A stretch of DNA of 64,000 nucleotides, from NCBI RefSeq assembly GCF_030733845.1, contig NZ_CP132311.1, positions 186,001-250,000 of the forward strand. Direction: 5' to 3'. Below are positions 18,906 through 27,974 of this stretch, piece after piece (position 1 is the stretch's first letter; each line of letters opens with the position of its first letter). This DNA comes from Shinella zoogloeoides. GTDB taxonomy: Bacteria > Pseudomonadota > Alphaproteobacteria > Rhizobiales > Rhizobiaceae. The notes beneath the pieces are model-generated. The model had not been told where the DNA came from, ran no database searches, and saw only the letters and a list, made by a program, of their open reading frames with translations. Made by a program: the position numbers and the translations under genes.

Positions 18906-21431
18906 CTAAATGCCGGCCTCGCCCATCGCCTCGGCGATCAGGTCCTCCGCGGCTTCCGCCAGCAGAGAATCCTGCGCCTCGCCCGCCACCGTCTCCTTGC
19001 CGATTTCCAGCATGATCGGCACCGCGAGCGGCGAAATGCGGTCGAGCCGCCGATGGGTGATATGGCCTTTGATTCGCACCAGCATATCGCCCAATCGCTG
19101 AATATCCAAAAGTCCCGCCGCCGCGTCGTTGCGCGTGGCTTCGAGCAGGATGTGGTCCGGCTCGTGGCTTCTCAGCACGTCGTAGATCAGGTCGGCCGAG
19201 ACCGTGACCTGCCGGCCGGTCTTTTCCTTGCCCGGATGGCGCTGCTCGATAAGGCCGGCAATCACGGCGCAATTGCGGAAGGTACGCTTCAGCATGAAGC
19301 TTTCGTCGAGCCACGCCTCGAGATCGTCGCCCAGCATGTCCTCGTCGAAGAGGTCCGCGAGCGATGGGCGCTCGATGGCGAACGAATAGCCGAGGTCGTC
19401 CAGCGCCCAGATGGCGAGCGAATAGTCGGTGGCGACGAAGCCGAGCGGCCGGCGGCCGGCACGCTCCAGCCGGCGGGTGAGCAGCATGCCGAGCGTCTGA
19501 TGCGCCAACCGCCCCTCGAAAGGATAGGCGACCATGTAGTGCCGGCTGCCGCGCGGGAAGGTCTCGATCAGCAGCTCGTCGCGTCTGGGCAAGGCCGAGA
19601 CGTCCCGCTGCAGGGCGAGCCAGTCGCGTACCTGGTCCGGCAGCTCGCCCCAGCGGTGCGGGTCGTCCAGCATGCCCCGCACCTGGTCGGCGAGATAGGT
19701 GGAGAGCGGAAACTTGCCGCCTGCGTAAGCCGGCACTTTCGGATCAAGCGAGAAGGCCTGGGAGACGAGACATTCGTTCTCGCGGATGCCCTCGAAGCGC
19801 AGCACCTTGCCGGAGAACAGGAACGTGTCGCCGGGCGCCAGCATTTCGAGGAAATATTCTTCGACCTTGCCGAGCGAGGCGCCGCCACGCCCGACCGCGC
19901 CCTTGGCGCCGCGCTTGACCATGCGCACGTTGAGCATCGGCATTTCGACGATGGTGCCGAGGTTGAGGCGGTATTGCTGGGCGACCCCCGGATTGGAAAC
20001 GCGCCACAGCCCGTCGACGGTCTTGCGGATGCGGGCATAGCGCTCGTAGGTCTTCAGCGCATAGCCGCCAGTCGCCACGAACTGCACGATGCGGCCGAAT
20101 TTCTCGCGGGAAAGTTCGGTATAGGGCGAGGCGGTGGTGATCTCGGCAAAGAGCGCGTCCTCGTCGAAGGGCGCGGCGCAGGCCATGCCGAGCACATGCT
20201 GGGCGAGCACGTCGAGCGCGCCCGCGCCGACCGGCGGCGTGTCCTGCGCGCCGAGATAGTTGGCGTCGAGCGCGGCCTGGCACTCCATCACCTCGAAGCG
20301 GTTGGCGGGCACGAGGATGGCACGGCTCGGCTCGTCCATGCGGTGGTTGGCGCGGCCGATGCGCTGGGCAAGGCGCGAGGCGCCCTTCGGCGCACCGACA
20401 TGGATGACGAGATCGACGTCGCCCCAGTCGATGCCGAGGTCGAGCGTCGAGGTGGCGACGACGGCGCGCAGGCGGTTTTCCGCCATGGCCTGTTCCACCT
20501 TGCGGCGCTGGCCGACATCGAGCGAGCCGTGGTGCAGTGCAATCGGCAGCGTGTCCTCGTTGATGTTCCAGAGCTCCTGGAAGAGGATTTCCGCCTGGCT
20601 GCGCGTGTTGACGAAGAGCAGCGAGGTCTTGTGCGCCTTGATCGCCGCGTAGACCTCCGGCATGGCGTATTTCGCCTGATGGCCGGACCAGGGGATGCGC
20701 TGCTCGCTCTTCAGGATGGTGATGATGGGCTTGGCCCCGCCCGGCGCGGTGACGAGGCCGGCATGGTGGCCCGCATCCGGCGCCTGGGCGACCAGCCAGC
20801 GGCGAAGATCCATCGGCTCGGCGACGGTGGCGGACAGGCCGATGGTGCGAAGCCCCGGCGCGAGGCGGCGCAGGCGCGCGAGGCCGAGTGAGAGCAGATG
20901 GCCGCGCTTGGAGGTGACGAGCGAATGCAGCTCGTCGAAGATCACGTATCTGAGGTCCTTGAAGAAGCGCTCGGCCTCGCCGTTGGCGATGAGGAGGGCG
21001 ACCTGTTCGGGCGTCGTCAGCAGGATATCGGGCGGGTTGAGGCGCTGGCGCTGGCGCTTTGCCTGCGGCGTGTCGCCGGTGCGCGTCTCGACGGTGATGG
21101 GAAGGCCCATTTCGCTGACGGGCTTCATCAGGTTGCGCTCGATATCCACCGCGAGCGCTTTCAGCGGCGAGATGTAGAGCGTGTGGATGCCGGTGAAGGT
21201 GGAACCGGGCGGGATCTTTCCGCGGCGTGAAATGTCGGTCAGCGCCGGCAGGAAGCCGGCGAGCGTCTTGCCGGCGCCGGTGGGGGCGATCAGCAGCAGG
21301 CTTTCGCCCGCTGTGGCGCGGGCGAGCAGCTCCATCTGGTGGGCGCGCGGCTGCCAGCCCTTGGCCGCGAACCAGCCGGCGAAGGGTTTGGGCAGAAGGG
21401 AAAGGCCGGCGGCGGAATCGAAGGTGCTCAC
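18906..21431 (-). CDS. ligase-associated DEXH-box DNA helicase (Lhr-like)
   Basis: 841 residues. Superfamily 2 helicase motifs: Q-type PRAHQMEL, Walker A IAPTGAGKT, Ia ISPLKALAVD, TTPEQ, DEXH box as FDELH, motif III LSATVAEP, then helicase C with FVNTRSQAEILFQ, ATSTLDLGIDWGDVDLVIHVG and QRIGRANHR. A winged-helix and Lhr-type C-terminal region follow (residues about 450-841). This size and composition are those of the helicase linked to DNA ligase and PdeM, thought to act in DNA repair. Compared with full Lhr (about 1500 aa) it is the short form. It is co-transcribed with pdeM. Confidence 0.92.
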   Translation of the reverse strand: MSTFDSAAGLSLLPKPFAGWFAAKGWQPRAHQMELLARATAGESLLLIAPTGAGKTLAGFLPALTDISRRGKIPPGSTFTGIHTLYISPLKALAVDIERNLMKPVSEMGLPITVETRTGDTPQAKRQRQRLNPPDILLTTPEQVALLIANGEAERFFKDLRYVIFDELHSLVTSKRGHLLSLGLARLRRLAPGLRTIGLSATVAEPMDLRRWLVAQAPDAGHHAGLVTAPGGAKPIITILKSEQRIPWSGHQAKYAMPEVYAAIKAHKTSLLFVNTRSQAEILFQELWNINEDTLPIALHHGSLDVGQRRKVEQAMAENRLRAVVATSTLDLGIDWGDVDLVIHVGAPKGASRLAQRIGRANHRMDEPSRAILVPANRFEVMECQAALDANYLGAQDTPPVGAGALDVLAQHVLGMACAAPFDEDALFAEITTASPYTELSREKFGRIVQFVATGGYALKTYERYARIRKTVDGLWRVSNPGVAQQYRLNLGTIVEMPMLNVRMVKRGAKGAVGRGGASLGKVEEYFLEMLAPGDTFLFSGKVLRFEGIRENECLVSQAFSLDPKVPAYAGGKFPLSTYLADQVRGMLDDPHRWGELPDQVRDWLALQRDVSALPRRDELLIETFPRGSRHYMVAYPFEGRLAHQTLGMLLTRRLERAGRRPLGFVATDYSLAIWALDDLGYSFAIERPSLADLFDEDMLGDDLEAWLDESFMLKRTFRNCAVIAGLIEQRHPGKEKTGRQVTVSADLIYDVLRSHEPDHILLEATRNDAAAGLLDIQRLGDMLVRIKGHITHRRLDRISPLAVPIMLEIGKETVAGEAQDSLLAEAAEDLIAEAMGEAGI

Positions 21432-21486
21432 GGGCTTAAAGCTAGTGATGGGCCGGCGAATGTGAAGTCGCCCCAGGAAAAATAGG

Positions 21487-22122
21487 TCACATCGCGATGT
21501 AGCGGTCGGCGCGGTGGTTGACGGTGAGGAAGAGGTTCAGCACCAGCGCGCCGACGACCGAGCACAGCACGATGAAGGGCGCGGCGACGGAGAAGGCGGC
21601 GACCAGCACCACGAGGTCGAAGGCGAGCTGCACGAGGCCGGCGCGCATGCCGAAGCGCTCCTGCAGGTAGACCGCCAGCACGCCGATGCCGCCGAGACTG
21701 GCGCGGTGGCGGTAGAGCCCGAGCAGGCCGAAGCCGAGCAGGATGCCGGCGAGCACTGCCGTCCACATCGGATCGATGCTCTCGATGTGCACGAAATGCG
21801 GCTGAAGCTCGGTGATGAGCGAGGTGAGGGAAACGGCGATGACGGTCTTGATGGTGAAGGCCCAGCCGAGGCGCTTCAGGGCGAGAATGTAGAACGGGAT
21901 GTTCACGACGGTATAGTAGAGGCCGAAACTGACGCCGGTGAGATAGTGCAGAATGAAGGCGACGCCGGCGGTGCCGCTCGCCACCAGCCCGGCGCTGCTC
22001 ATCAGCGCAAGGCCCAGCGCGGCGATCATGCTGCTGGCAAACAGGCCCTGCGCATCTTCCAGCGGCGTATGGCGGGTGGGGGTGGGGTTCCAGAAGCCGA
22101 AACGCCGTTTGTCGCCGTCCAT
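21487..22122 (-). CDS. YitT-family membrane protein
   Basis: 211 residues beginning MDGDKRRFGFWNP. Five hydrophobic segments (e.g. GLALMSSAGLVASGTAG, FGLYYTVVNIPFYILAL, TAVLAGILLGFGLLGLYRH, FDLVVLVAAFSVAAPFIVLCS) with the GTAGVAF and GGIGVLAVYLQE motifs match the YitT/DUF161 family, here without the C-terminal DUF2179 domain. Function is unknown. The frame is open further upstream through the methyltransferase gene, but that part is only a shadow. Confidence 0.85.
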   Translation of the reverse strand: MDGDKRRFGFWNPTPTRHTPLEDAQGLFASSMIAALGLALMSSAGLVASGTAGVAFILHYLTGVSFGLYYTVVNIPFYILALKRLGWAFTIKTVIAVSLTSLITELQPHFVHIESIDPMWTAVLAGILLGFGLLGLYRHRASLGGIGVLAVYLQERFGMRAGLVQLAFDLVVLVAAFSVAAPFIVLCSVVGALVLNLFLTVNHRADRYIAM

Positions 22123-22181
22123 GCCTGATCTCCGAAGGGTTCTTGTCGTTGTTGTAACGGGCGATATGGCCCGCGCGAGGG

Positions 22182-23123
22182 CTATCCCTGCCGCCGGGCG
22201 AGGAAGAGCAGGCCGTGCACCGGCTGGCCGGCATCGCGCCGGATCACGCTCTTTTCCATGGCGACGAGGTCGAAGCCGTTTTCCGCAAGCCGCCGGCGGA
22301 TGAAGGCCTGCGGATGGGCATAGCGCAACGAGGGGCGCAGCAGCGGCGCATCGCCCTCGCCGCCATCCTCGACGGAGAAGGCGAAGAGGCCGCCGGGCCT
22401 TGCAAGGCGCGCGACGCTCGGGAAAATCGCGGCGAGGTCGCCGAGATACATCAGCACATCCGCCGCGCTGACGAGGTCCGCGCGCGCCTCCGGGCCTTCG
22501 GCAAAAAGGCTGCTCGTCTCTGCCGGAAGCGAAAGGTCGGCCTGGGCGAGATGGTCGTAGACCCCTTTTTCCGCCGCCTTGGCCAGCATGCCGGCGGACA
22601 GGTCGAAGCCTTCCAGCCTTTCGGCCTCGGCGCGGAACTCGACGCCGAAGAGGCCGGTGCCGCAGCCGATGTCGCTGACGAGGCCGAAAGGTGCTGTCCC
22701 GCCCGCGTGCCTGCGCACGAGGCGGGCGAGCGTCTGGGGAACGGTGTAGTCGAGCTTCTGGACGAGCGCGGTGTCGAAGCGGTCGGCATAGTCGTCGAAG
22801 AGCCGCTCGACATAGGGCGTCGGCGGCGCGGCTGGCATGTCGGCGGCGGCGAGCACGGCAAGCTTCAGGCCGGCGCCGAAGATGTCGGTGGGATCGAGGG
22901 CGACGACCTTTTCGAGGGCGGCGGCGGCCGCCTCCTTCCGGCCCGATTTTTCCGCATATTCGGCGAGCCGGAACCAGCCGGCGGCCCACAAGGGCACCTG
23001 TTCGAGCGCCTGTTCCATGATTTCGGCCGCCTCCGCGAACTCCCCCGATTCCGCGAACATGCGGGCATAATCGGCGCGGCGGTCGGCGATGAGATCGCCG
23101 GAAGAGAATTGCGGGCTCGTCAT
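22182..23123 (-). CDS. TPR-containing SAM-dependent methyltransferase
   Basis: 313 residues starting MTSPQFSSGDLIADRRADYAR. Residues about 15-85 form two TPR-like helical pairs (FAEAAEIMEQALEQVPLWAAGW, KEAAAAALEKVVALDPTDIFG). Residues 110-310 are a class I methyltransferase with YVERLFDDYADRFDTALVQKLDY, motif I VSDIGCGTGLFGVEF and LVSAADVLMYLGDL. This matches the predicted methyltransferase-with-TPR group (COG4976-like). Target unknown. It is divergent from the DUF6460 gene. Confidence 0.87.
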   Translation of the reverse strand: MTSPQFSSGDLIADRRADYARMFAESGEFAEAAEIMEQALEQVPLWAAGWFRLAEYAEKSGRKEAAAAALEKVVALDPTDIFGAGLKLAVLAAADMPAAPPTPYVERLFDDYADRFDTALVQKLDYTVPQTLARLVRRHAGGTAPFGLVSDIGCGTGLFGVEFRAEAERLEGFDLSAGMLAKAAEKGVYDHLAQADLSLPAETSSLFAEGPEARADLVSAADVLMYLGDLAAIFPSVARLARPGGLFAFSVEDGGEGDAPLLRPSLRYAHPQAFIRRRLAENGFDLVAMEKSVIRRDAGQPVHGLLFLARRQG

Positions 23124-23267
23124 GGGGGCTCGAAAATGGGGAACTGGCTGAGCTACATGGCAGGGCCGCCGCAAAAGGCAAGCGAATTCTTGGCCGGCGG
23201 CCCTTGCTTGCGGCGGGACCGGGGACGGCTTATCTGGAACGGACACGAATTTTTGGAGAATCAACCG

Positions 23268-23534
23268 ATGTCGAATGGCGTGAACGGGTTCCTTGGCGAC
23301 ACACCGATCCGCGTGATCATCAAGCTGCTGATCCTGTCGGTGGCCGTCGGCTTCCTGATGTCGATCTTCGGGCTCTATCCGGACGATATTCTCTTCGCGG
23401 TGCGCGATTTCGTCATCGACCTGTGGAACACCGGCTTCAAGACGCTCGGCCGCCTCGGCGACTACCTGCTGCTCGGCGCCGTCATCGTCGTGCCGGCCTT
23501 CATCCTCATCCGCCTCCTGAGCCATCGCCGGTGA
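23268..23534 (+). CDS. DUF6460 small membrane protein
   Basis: 88 residues after a TTTTGGAGAA SD. Two hydrophobic segments (IKLLILSVAVGFLMSIFGL and YLLLGAVIVVPAFILIRLL) with NTGFKTLGRLGDY between them are typical of this small family, which is widespread in Rhizobiales and has no assigned function. It ends 2 nt before the CAP-domain lipoprotein gene and so is probably co-transcribed with it and with the MATE pump. Confidence 0.8.
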   Translation: MSNGVNGFLGDTPIRVIIKLLILSVAVGFLMSIFGLYPDDILFAVRDFVIDLWNTGFKTLGRLGDYLLLGAVIVVPAFILIRLLSHRR

Positions 23535-23536
23535 CC

Positions 23537-24022
23537 ATGCTTTCACGCCGAACCTTCCTTGCCACCTCCGCGGCGGCCGTGGCAGCGCTCGCCGCCGGCT
23601 GTTCCACCACGAGCCTGCTAAGCCCCTCGGCCGGCACCGGCAGCGACCAGACGCCGGCCTCGCTCGCCCTCGTCAACAAGCTGAGGGCCGGGCGCGGCCT
23701 GCCGGCGCTTGCCGTCGACAAGGCGGCGCAGCGCGCGGCGATGGACCAGGCAAGCCGCATGGCATCGGCCGGCAAGATGCAGCACAATATCGGCTTCGGC
23801 GCGAGTTTCATGAAGCGTATGAAGGGCATGGACGTCGCATTGCCGGCGGCCGAGAACATCGCGGCCGGGCAGGACGGCGCGGCCGAGGCCTTCGACGCCT
23901 GGTACCGCTCGCCCAAGCATCTGGAAAACATGCTGGGCGCCTATCGCGGGCTCGGCGTCGCGGTCGTCTCCAATCCGGCGACGGGCAACCGGCCGTACTG
24001 GGCGATGGTGTTGTCGGGCTGA
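23537..24022 (+). CDS. CAP/SCP-domain Tat lipoprotein
   Basis: 161 residues. The N-terminus LSRRTFLATSAAAVAALAAGC combines a twin-arginine motif with a lipobox (LAAGC), so it is a lipid-anchored protein exported by Tat. The CAP domain covers about 40-160: LVNKLRAGRGLPALAVDKAAQRAAMDQASRMA, ENIAAGQDGAAEAFDAWYRSPKHLENML and NPATGNRPYWAMVL. Bacterial CAP proteins are extracytoplasmic; their roles are mostly unknown. The upstream open frame is not used, because the ATG two bases after the DUF6460 stop fits the signal sequence. Confidence 0.88.
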   Translation: MLSRRTFLATSAAAVAALAAGCSTTSLLSPSAGTGSDQTPASLALVNKLRAGRGLPALAVDKAAQRAAMDQASRMASAGKMQHNIGFGASFMKRMKGMDVALPAAENIAAGQDGAAEAFDAWYRSPKHLENMLGAYRGLGVAVVSNPATGNRPYWAMVLSG

Positions 24023-24047
24023 GGCCGGGGAAGGCGGAGGGGGAGAG

Positions 24048-25394
24048 ATGAGCGCGACAACGGCGGGCGAGAATGAAGGAGCAGGCGCCTTCGAGGTGAC
24101 GCATCGGCTGGTGCTGTCGATCGCCATTCCCATGACGCTCGGTTTCCTGACGACGCCGCTGATCGGGCTCACGGACACGGCGGTCGCCGGGCGGCTCGGC
24201 TCGGCGGATGCGCTGGCCGGCTTGGCTGTCGGCGCGGTGATCTTCGACCTGCTGCTCGGCAGCTTCAATTTTTTGCGCGCCTCCACGACAGGGTTGGTGG
24301 CGCAGGCCTTCGGCCGCGGCGACCGGCGCGAGGAGCAGGCGGTCTACTGGCGCTCGCTGATGATTGCGCTCTGTTGCGGCCTGGCGATCGCGCTGCTCTC
24401 GCCGCTGCTGCTGTCCGCTGGCCTTTTCCTGATGGCGCCCACCCCGGGCGTGGCGGCGGTGACGTCGACCTATTTCACGATCCGCGTGCTGTCGGCGCCG
24501 ATGGCGCTGGCCAATTACACCCTGCTCGGCTTCGTGCTCGGCCGCGGGCAGGGCATGACGGGGCTGCTGCTGCAGGCGATCATCAACGGCATCAACATCG
24601 TGCTGTCGATCACGCTCGGCCTGTGGCTCGGCTGGGGCATTGCCGGCATCGCCTGGGGCACCTTCGCCGGCGAGACGATCGGCATGCTGGCGGGCCTCTT
24701 CATCGTCGTGACCCGCTTCGACCGCGTGCACCGGCCCACCCGGGCGGAAATCTTCGCGCGGGCGCGCCTGCGGGCGCTGTTCTCGCTCAACCGCGACATC
24801 ATGATCCGCACCTTCGTGCTGATCGGCGCCTTCGCCATCATGACGCGCATCGGCTCGTCGATGGGGCCGCTGGTCCTGGCGGCCAATGCGGTGCTGATGA
24901 ACATCTTCCTTGTCGCCGGCTACTATCTCGACGGCCTCGCCAATGCGGCCGAACAGCTTGTCGGCCGGGCATTCGGCGCCCGCTTCCGGCCGGCCTTCGA
25001 CCGGGCGGTGAAGCTCACCATGCTCTGGTCCTTCGGTCTCGGCCTCGTCACGACGCTGCTCTTCCTGGTCTTCGGGGGGGATGTGGTCGGCCTGCTGACG
25101 ACGACGGAAAGCGTGCGGGCGGAGGCGGCTAAATATCTGCCCTGGGCCGCGTTGACGGCGATTACCGGCGCGCTCGCCTTCCAGATGGATGGGGTGTACA
25201 TCGGTGCGACCTGGTCGTCCGCCATGCGCAACATGATGCTGGCGGCCTTCGTCGGCTATCTTGCCGCGCTCGCCCTCTTCGTGCCGCTTCTCGGCAATCA
25301 CGGCCTCTGGCTGTCGCTCAATCTGTTCCTGGCATTCCGGGGTGTTTTCCTGGCACTGCGCCTCCCGCAACTTGCCGGACGGCAGTTCGCCTGA
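24048..25394 (+). CDS. MATE-family efflux protein (DinF-like)
   Basis: 448 residues after a GGGGGAG SD, with about twelve membrane segments. The family start is seen in IAIPMTLGFLTTPLIGLTDTAVAGRLGSADALAGLAVG, and the second half repeats the fold (FVLIGAFAIMTRIGSSMGPLVLAANAVLMN, DGLANAAEQLVGRAFGA, FQMDGVYIGATWSSAMRNMM). The acidic residue in TDTAVAG and the DG in FQMDGVYIGA are typical of the DinF branch. It exports cationic or other small molecules in exchange for H+ or Na+. It follows DUF6460 and the CAP lipoprotein in one direction. Confidence 0.92.
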   Translation: MSATTAGENEGAGAFEVTHRLVLSIAIPMTLGFLTTPLIGLTDTAVAGRLGSADALAGLAVGAVIFDLLLGSFNFLRASTTGLVAQAFGRGDRREEQAVYWRSLMIALCCGLAIALLSPLLLSAGLFLMAPTPGVAAVTSTYFTIRVLSAPMALANYTLLGFVLGRGQGMTGLLLQAIINGINIVLSITLGLWLGWGIAGIAWGTFAGETIGMLAGLFIVVTRFDRVHRPTRAEIFARARLRALFSLNRDIMIRTFVLIGAFAIMTRIGSSMGPLVLAANAVLMNIFLVAGYYLDGLANAAEQLVGRAFGARFRPAFDRAVKLTMLWSFGLGLVTTLLFLVFGGDVVGLLTTTESVRAEAAKYLPWAALTAITGALAFQMDGVYIGATWSSAMRNMMLAAFVGYLAALALFVPLLGNHGLWLSLNLFLAFRGVFLALRLPQLAGRQFA

Positions 25395-25402
25395 TCGTCG
25401 CC

Positions 25403-25425
25403 GGGCCGGAGTTCATATCCGGCCC
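25403..25425. terminator. shared hairpin terminator MATE / DUF2934
   Basis: A perfect 8-bp stem GGGCCGGA / TCCGGCCC with a 7-nt loop lies 8 nt after the MATE stop and 14 nt from the end of the convergent DUF2934 gene. Confidence 0.6.
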
Positions 25426-25438
25426 CGCGGTGCCAGTG

Positions 25439-25798
25439 CTAAAATGGCTGGTCGAGTTGGGTGTCGATGTCCCGGGCATCGAGCGGTTTCCTGGGCGCCG
25501 TCGGCTTCAGCCGGGTGATGCGATCGGGATTTTCCGCCGTCGGGTTCTCCGGCACGGTGCCCGGCGGCAGGGTGCTGCGGGCGATATCGGCCTTGCTGGT
25601 CCGCTCTAGCCTTTCCGCCGGATGCAGGTCCGGGCGCAGGATGAAGCCGTTTCCGGCACGTTGCGACGCTTCAACGTCCGCCTCGTTCACATCCGCCCTG
25701 GCGCGCAGCCAGTGCGAATATTCGCGACCTTCCGGGCGGCCTTCTTCTTCCCATATCTCGTGGGCCCTTTTCCGGATCCGTTCGTCGTGATCGTCCAT
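25439..25798 (-). CDS. DUF2934 domain protein
   Basis: 119 residues. The N-terminal ~40 residues carry the DUF2934 signature (ERIRKRAHEIWEEEGRPEGREYSHWLRA). The remainder is hydrophilic, charged and Pro-rich (LPPGTVPENPTAENPDRITRLKPT) and probably disordered. Such proteins are frequent in Rhizobiales and have no known function. The gene follows pyrD by 136 nt and may be transcribed separately. Confidence 0.85.
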   Translation of the reverse strand: MDDHDERIRKRAHEIWEEEGRPEGREYSHWLRARADVNEADVEASQRAGNGFILRPDLHPAERLERTSKADIARSTLPPGTVPENPTAENPDRITRLKPTAPRKPLDARDIDTQLDQPF

Positions 25799-25934
25799 GG
25801 TACGTCCCTTCCTGGCCGTTTTGGCCGTTAATGGCGGGATCGGTGCAGGCTACCGTCGATGTGAACCGGCTTTTGCCGAACACTCCACCCGCATGGAAGA
25901 AACCCTATCGGGCGGCTTTGGTTCCCTTGGACGT

Positions 25935-27020
25935 TCAGAGCGGCCGGTCGGCCCAATGGGCAAGGCGGGTGCCGCGCAGCGCGCGGATCGAGGTGATCTG
26001 CTCGCGGTCGCAGAGGCGCGAGAGCCCGCTGACGATCTCGCCGGGCAGTGTCGGGCCGGCATAGACCATGCAGGAATAGAGCTGCACGAGGTCCGCGCCG
26101 GCGCGGATCTTCTCGGCCGCTGTTTCCGCCGAGGAAACGCCGCCGACGCCGATGATCGGCAGGCCCTCGCCGACGCGCCTGCGCATCTTGGCGAGCACGG
26201 TGGTCGATTTCTCGAAGAGCGGTTTTCCCGAGAGACCGCCGGCTTCCTTCGCCTGGCGCGCGTCGCGCAGGCCTTGGCGGGAGAGGGTTGTGTTGGAGAC
26301 GATGAGGCCGTCGAGTGGATGGGCGAGGGCCACCTCGGCGATGTCGTCGAGGCCTTCCTCGGTGAGGTCGGGCGCGATCTTCAGGAAGACCGGCACCGTC
26401 CGGCCGCGCTGCGCCTGCATCTCGGCGCGGGCGGCAAGCACGGTGGAGAGCAGCGCGGAGAGGCTTTCCTTCGCCTGCAGGTCGCGCAGACCCGGCGTGT
26501 TGGGCGAGGAGATGTTGGCGGTGAAATACCGCGCGACGTCGTAGAAGGTGCGGATGCCGGCGACGTAATCGGCGATGCGGTCCTCGCTGTCCTTGTTGGC
26601 GCCGATATTGACACCGATCAGCCCGTCGCGGCCGCACGTCTTCAGGCGTTCCAGAGCGGCCGCGTGGCCGGCATTGTTGAAGCCGAGGCGGTTGATGACG
26701 GCGTCGTCCTCGACGAGGCGGAAGATGCGCGGCTTGGGATTGCCCTCCTGCGCGCGGGGCGTAACGGTGCCGATCTCGGTGAAGCCGAAGCCGAGGCGCA
26801 GCAGCGCCTCCGGCACCTCGGCATTCTTGTCATAGCCCGCGGCCATGCCGAGCGGGTTGGGGAAGGCAAGGCCCGCGACGGTCTGGGCAAGGCGGGGATC
26901 GGCCTTCGCCTGGCAGGCTGGCACGATACCGGCCTTCAACGCGGCGATCGACATTCCGTGCGCGGTTTCCGGATCGAAGAGGAAGAGGCCCTTGCGGCCG
27001 AGCGAGGAAAGCAGCGACAT
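25935..27020 (-). CDS. pyrD: quinone-dependent dihydroorotate dehydrogenase (class 2)
   Basis: 361 residues, normal for membrane-associated class 2 PyrD. An N-terminal helical part (LSSLGRKGLFLFDPETAHGMS) is followed by the FMN barrel: PNPLGMAAGYDKNAE, EIGTVTPRAQEGNPKPR, GFNNAG, the catalytic Ser loop NISSPNTPGLR, FLKIAPDL, VSNTTL and PIIGVGGVSS. It oxidises dihydroorotate to orotate in pyrimidine synthesis with electrons to the quinone pool. The start codon overlaps the stop of the DUF952 gene by one base (TGATG), a well-known rhizobial pairing. Confidence 0.97.
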   Translation of the reverse strand: MSLLSSLGRKGLFLFDPETAHGMSIAALKAGIVPACQAKADPRLAQTVAGLAFPNPLGMAAGYDKNAEVPEALLRLGFGFTEIGTVTPRAQEGNPKPRIFRLVEDDAVINRLGFNNAGHAAALERLKTCGRDGLIGVNIGANKDSEDRIADYVAGIRTFYDVARYFTANISSPNTPGLRDLQAKESLSALLSTVLAARAEMQAQRGRTVPVFLKIAPDLTEEGLDDIAEVALAHPLDGLIVSNTTLSRQGLRDARQAKEAGGLSGKPLFEKSTTVLAKMRRRVGEGLPIIGVGGVSSAETAAEKIRAGADLVQLYSCMVYAGPTLPGEIVSGLSRLCDREQITSIRALRGTRLAHWADRPL

Positions 27021-27367
27021 CACAGGGGCATCTCCGGAAACTGGTGGGCGCCGTCGGCGCCGCGCGGCAGGGGTTTCTCCCAGAGCACGGCGGATAGCGG
27101 GAGGGCGGCATAGAGGTGCGGGAAAAGGTCGCCGCCGCGCGACGGCTCGAAGACAAGCTTTTCGCCGAGCGCGTCGCCGTCGACGGCGACCAGCAGGAGG
27201 TCGTCCTGGCCGGCGAAGTGGCGCACGGCGGTCTCCCTGGCCTGGCTTGCGGTGGAGAAGTGGATGTAGCCGTCTGAAAGGTCGATGACGGCGCCCTTGA
27301 AAATCCCGGCCTCCCGCGCATTTTGCCACAGACTTGCCGGAACGATCTTGTAGATTGTTTTGGCCAT
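27020..27367 (-). CDS. DUF952 family protein
   Basis: 115 residues. Sequence features of the family: IYKIVPASLWQNAREAGIFKGAVIDLSDGYIHFSTASQARETA, DDLLLVAVDGDALGEKLVFEPSRGGDLFPHLYAALPLSAV and a C-terminal W. The fold resembles an ADP-ribosyltransferase-like barrel according to family knowledge, but activity is unproven. It is the promoter-proximal gene of a two-gene operon with pyrD and is translationally coupled to it. Confidence 0.87.
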   Translation of the reverse strand: MAKTIYKIVPASLWQNAREAGIFKGAVIDLSDGYIHFSTASQARETAVRHFAGQDDLLLVAVDGDALGEKLVFEPSRGGDLFPHLYAALPLSAVLWEKPLPRGADGAHQFPEMPL

Positions 27368-27475
27368 CTCGCCCGTTACTCCCTTGCCTGCCGTCGATAA
27401 CGGTAGCGCTTGCCGCAAAGAACGGCGAATGTCCACCGGCGACAGGCCCGCAAACCGGCTCTTGGAGGATTTTGC

Positions 27476-27904
27476 ATGCGAATCTGTGCTCTGCCCCTGA
27501 TCTTCGTCGCGACCCTCCTGGCGGGCTCCGCCCATGCGGAAGGCGAAGGCCGCTACCGCATGGAGAAGACGGAGACCGGTTTCATTCGGCTCGACACGGC
27601 CTCGGGCGACGTTTCGCTCTGCCGCGAACAGGACGGGCAGATCGTCTGCCGCATGGCGGCCGACGAGCGCGCGGCCTTCGAGAAGGAGCTCGATCTCCTC
27701 GCCAAGCGTGTCGAAGCGCTGGAAAAAGGCGGGGTGAGCGGTCAGACGGGTGCAAAACCCGCTCTGCCGACGGATGAAGAGATTGACCGGACCATGACCA
27801 TCATGGAAAAGATGATGCAAAGGTTCATGGGCATCGTGAAAAACCTGGAGGACGGCGAGGAGGAAACCGCCCCCGGGAAAGACGCGGACCCGCAGAAGAC
27901 CTGA
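27476..27904 (+). CDS. secreted small protein of unknown function
   Basis: 142 residues from ATG 27476 behind a TTGGAGGAT SD. A signal peptide (ICALPLIFVATLLAGSAHAEG) leads into a region with one Cys pair, SLCREQDGQIVCRMAADERAAFEKELDLLAKRVEALEK, which ends in a coiled coil. A second helical part, DRTMTIMEKMMQRFMGIVKNLED, and an acidic tail follow. It looks like a periplasmic protein of a type common in Rhizobiales. No function can be assigned. It lies 70 nt upstream of a CrbR-like regulator gene on the same strand. Confidence 0.75.
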   Translation: MRICALPLIFVATLLAGSAHAEGEGRYRMEKTETGFIRLDTASGDVSLCREQDGQIVCRMAADERAAFEKELDLLAKRVEALEKGGVSGQTGAKPALPTDEEIDRTMTIMEKMMQRFMGIVKNLEDGEEETAPGKDADPQKT

Positions 27905-27974
27905 CGGACCGTCCTGCGCCGGCAATGCCGTGCTGCATCCGTCACGAGGTCTTTGTACTCCGGGGAGGGAGCGC

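Noticed and set aside
21487..23181. One large gene covering both YitT and the methyltransferase region
   Set aside because: The upstream part of that frame is Arg/Ala-rich shadow sequence; YitT and the methyltransferase each have their own start and domain in different frames.
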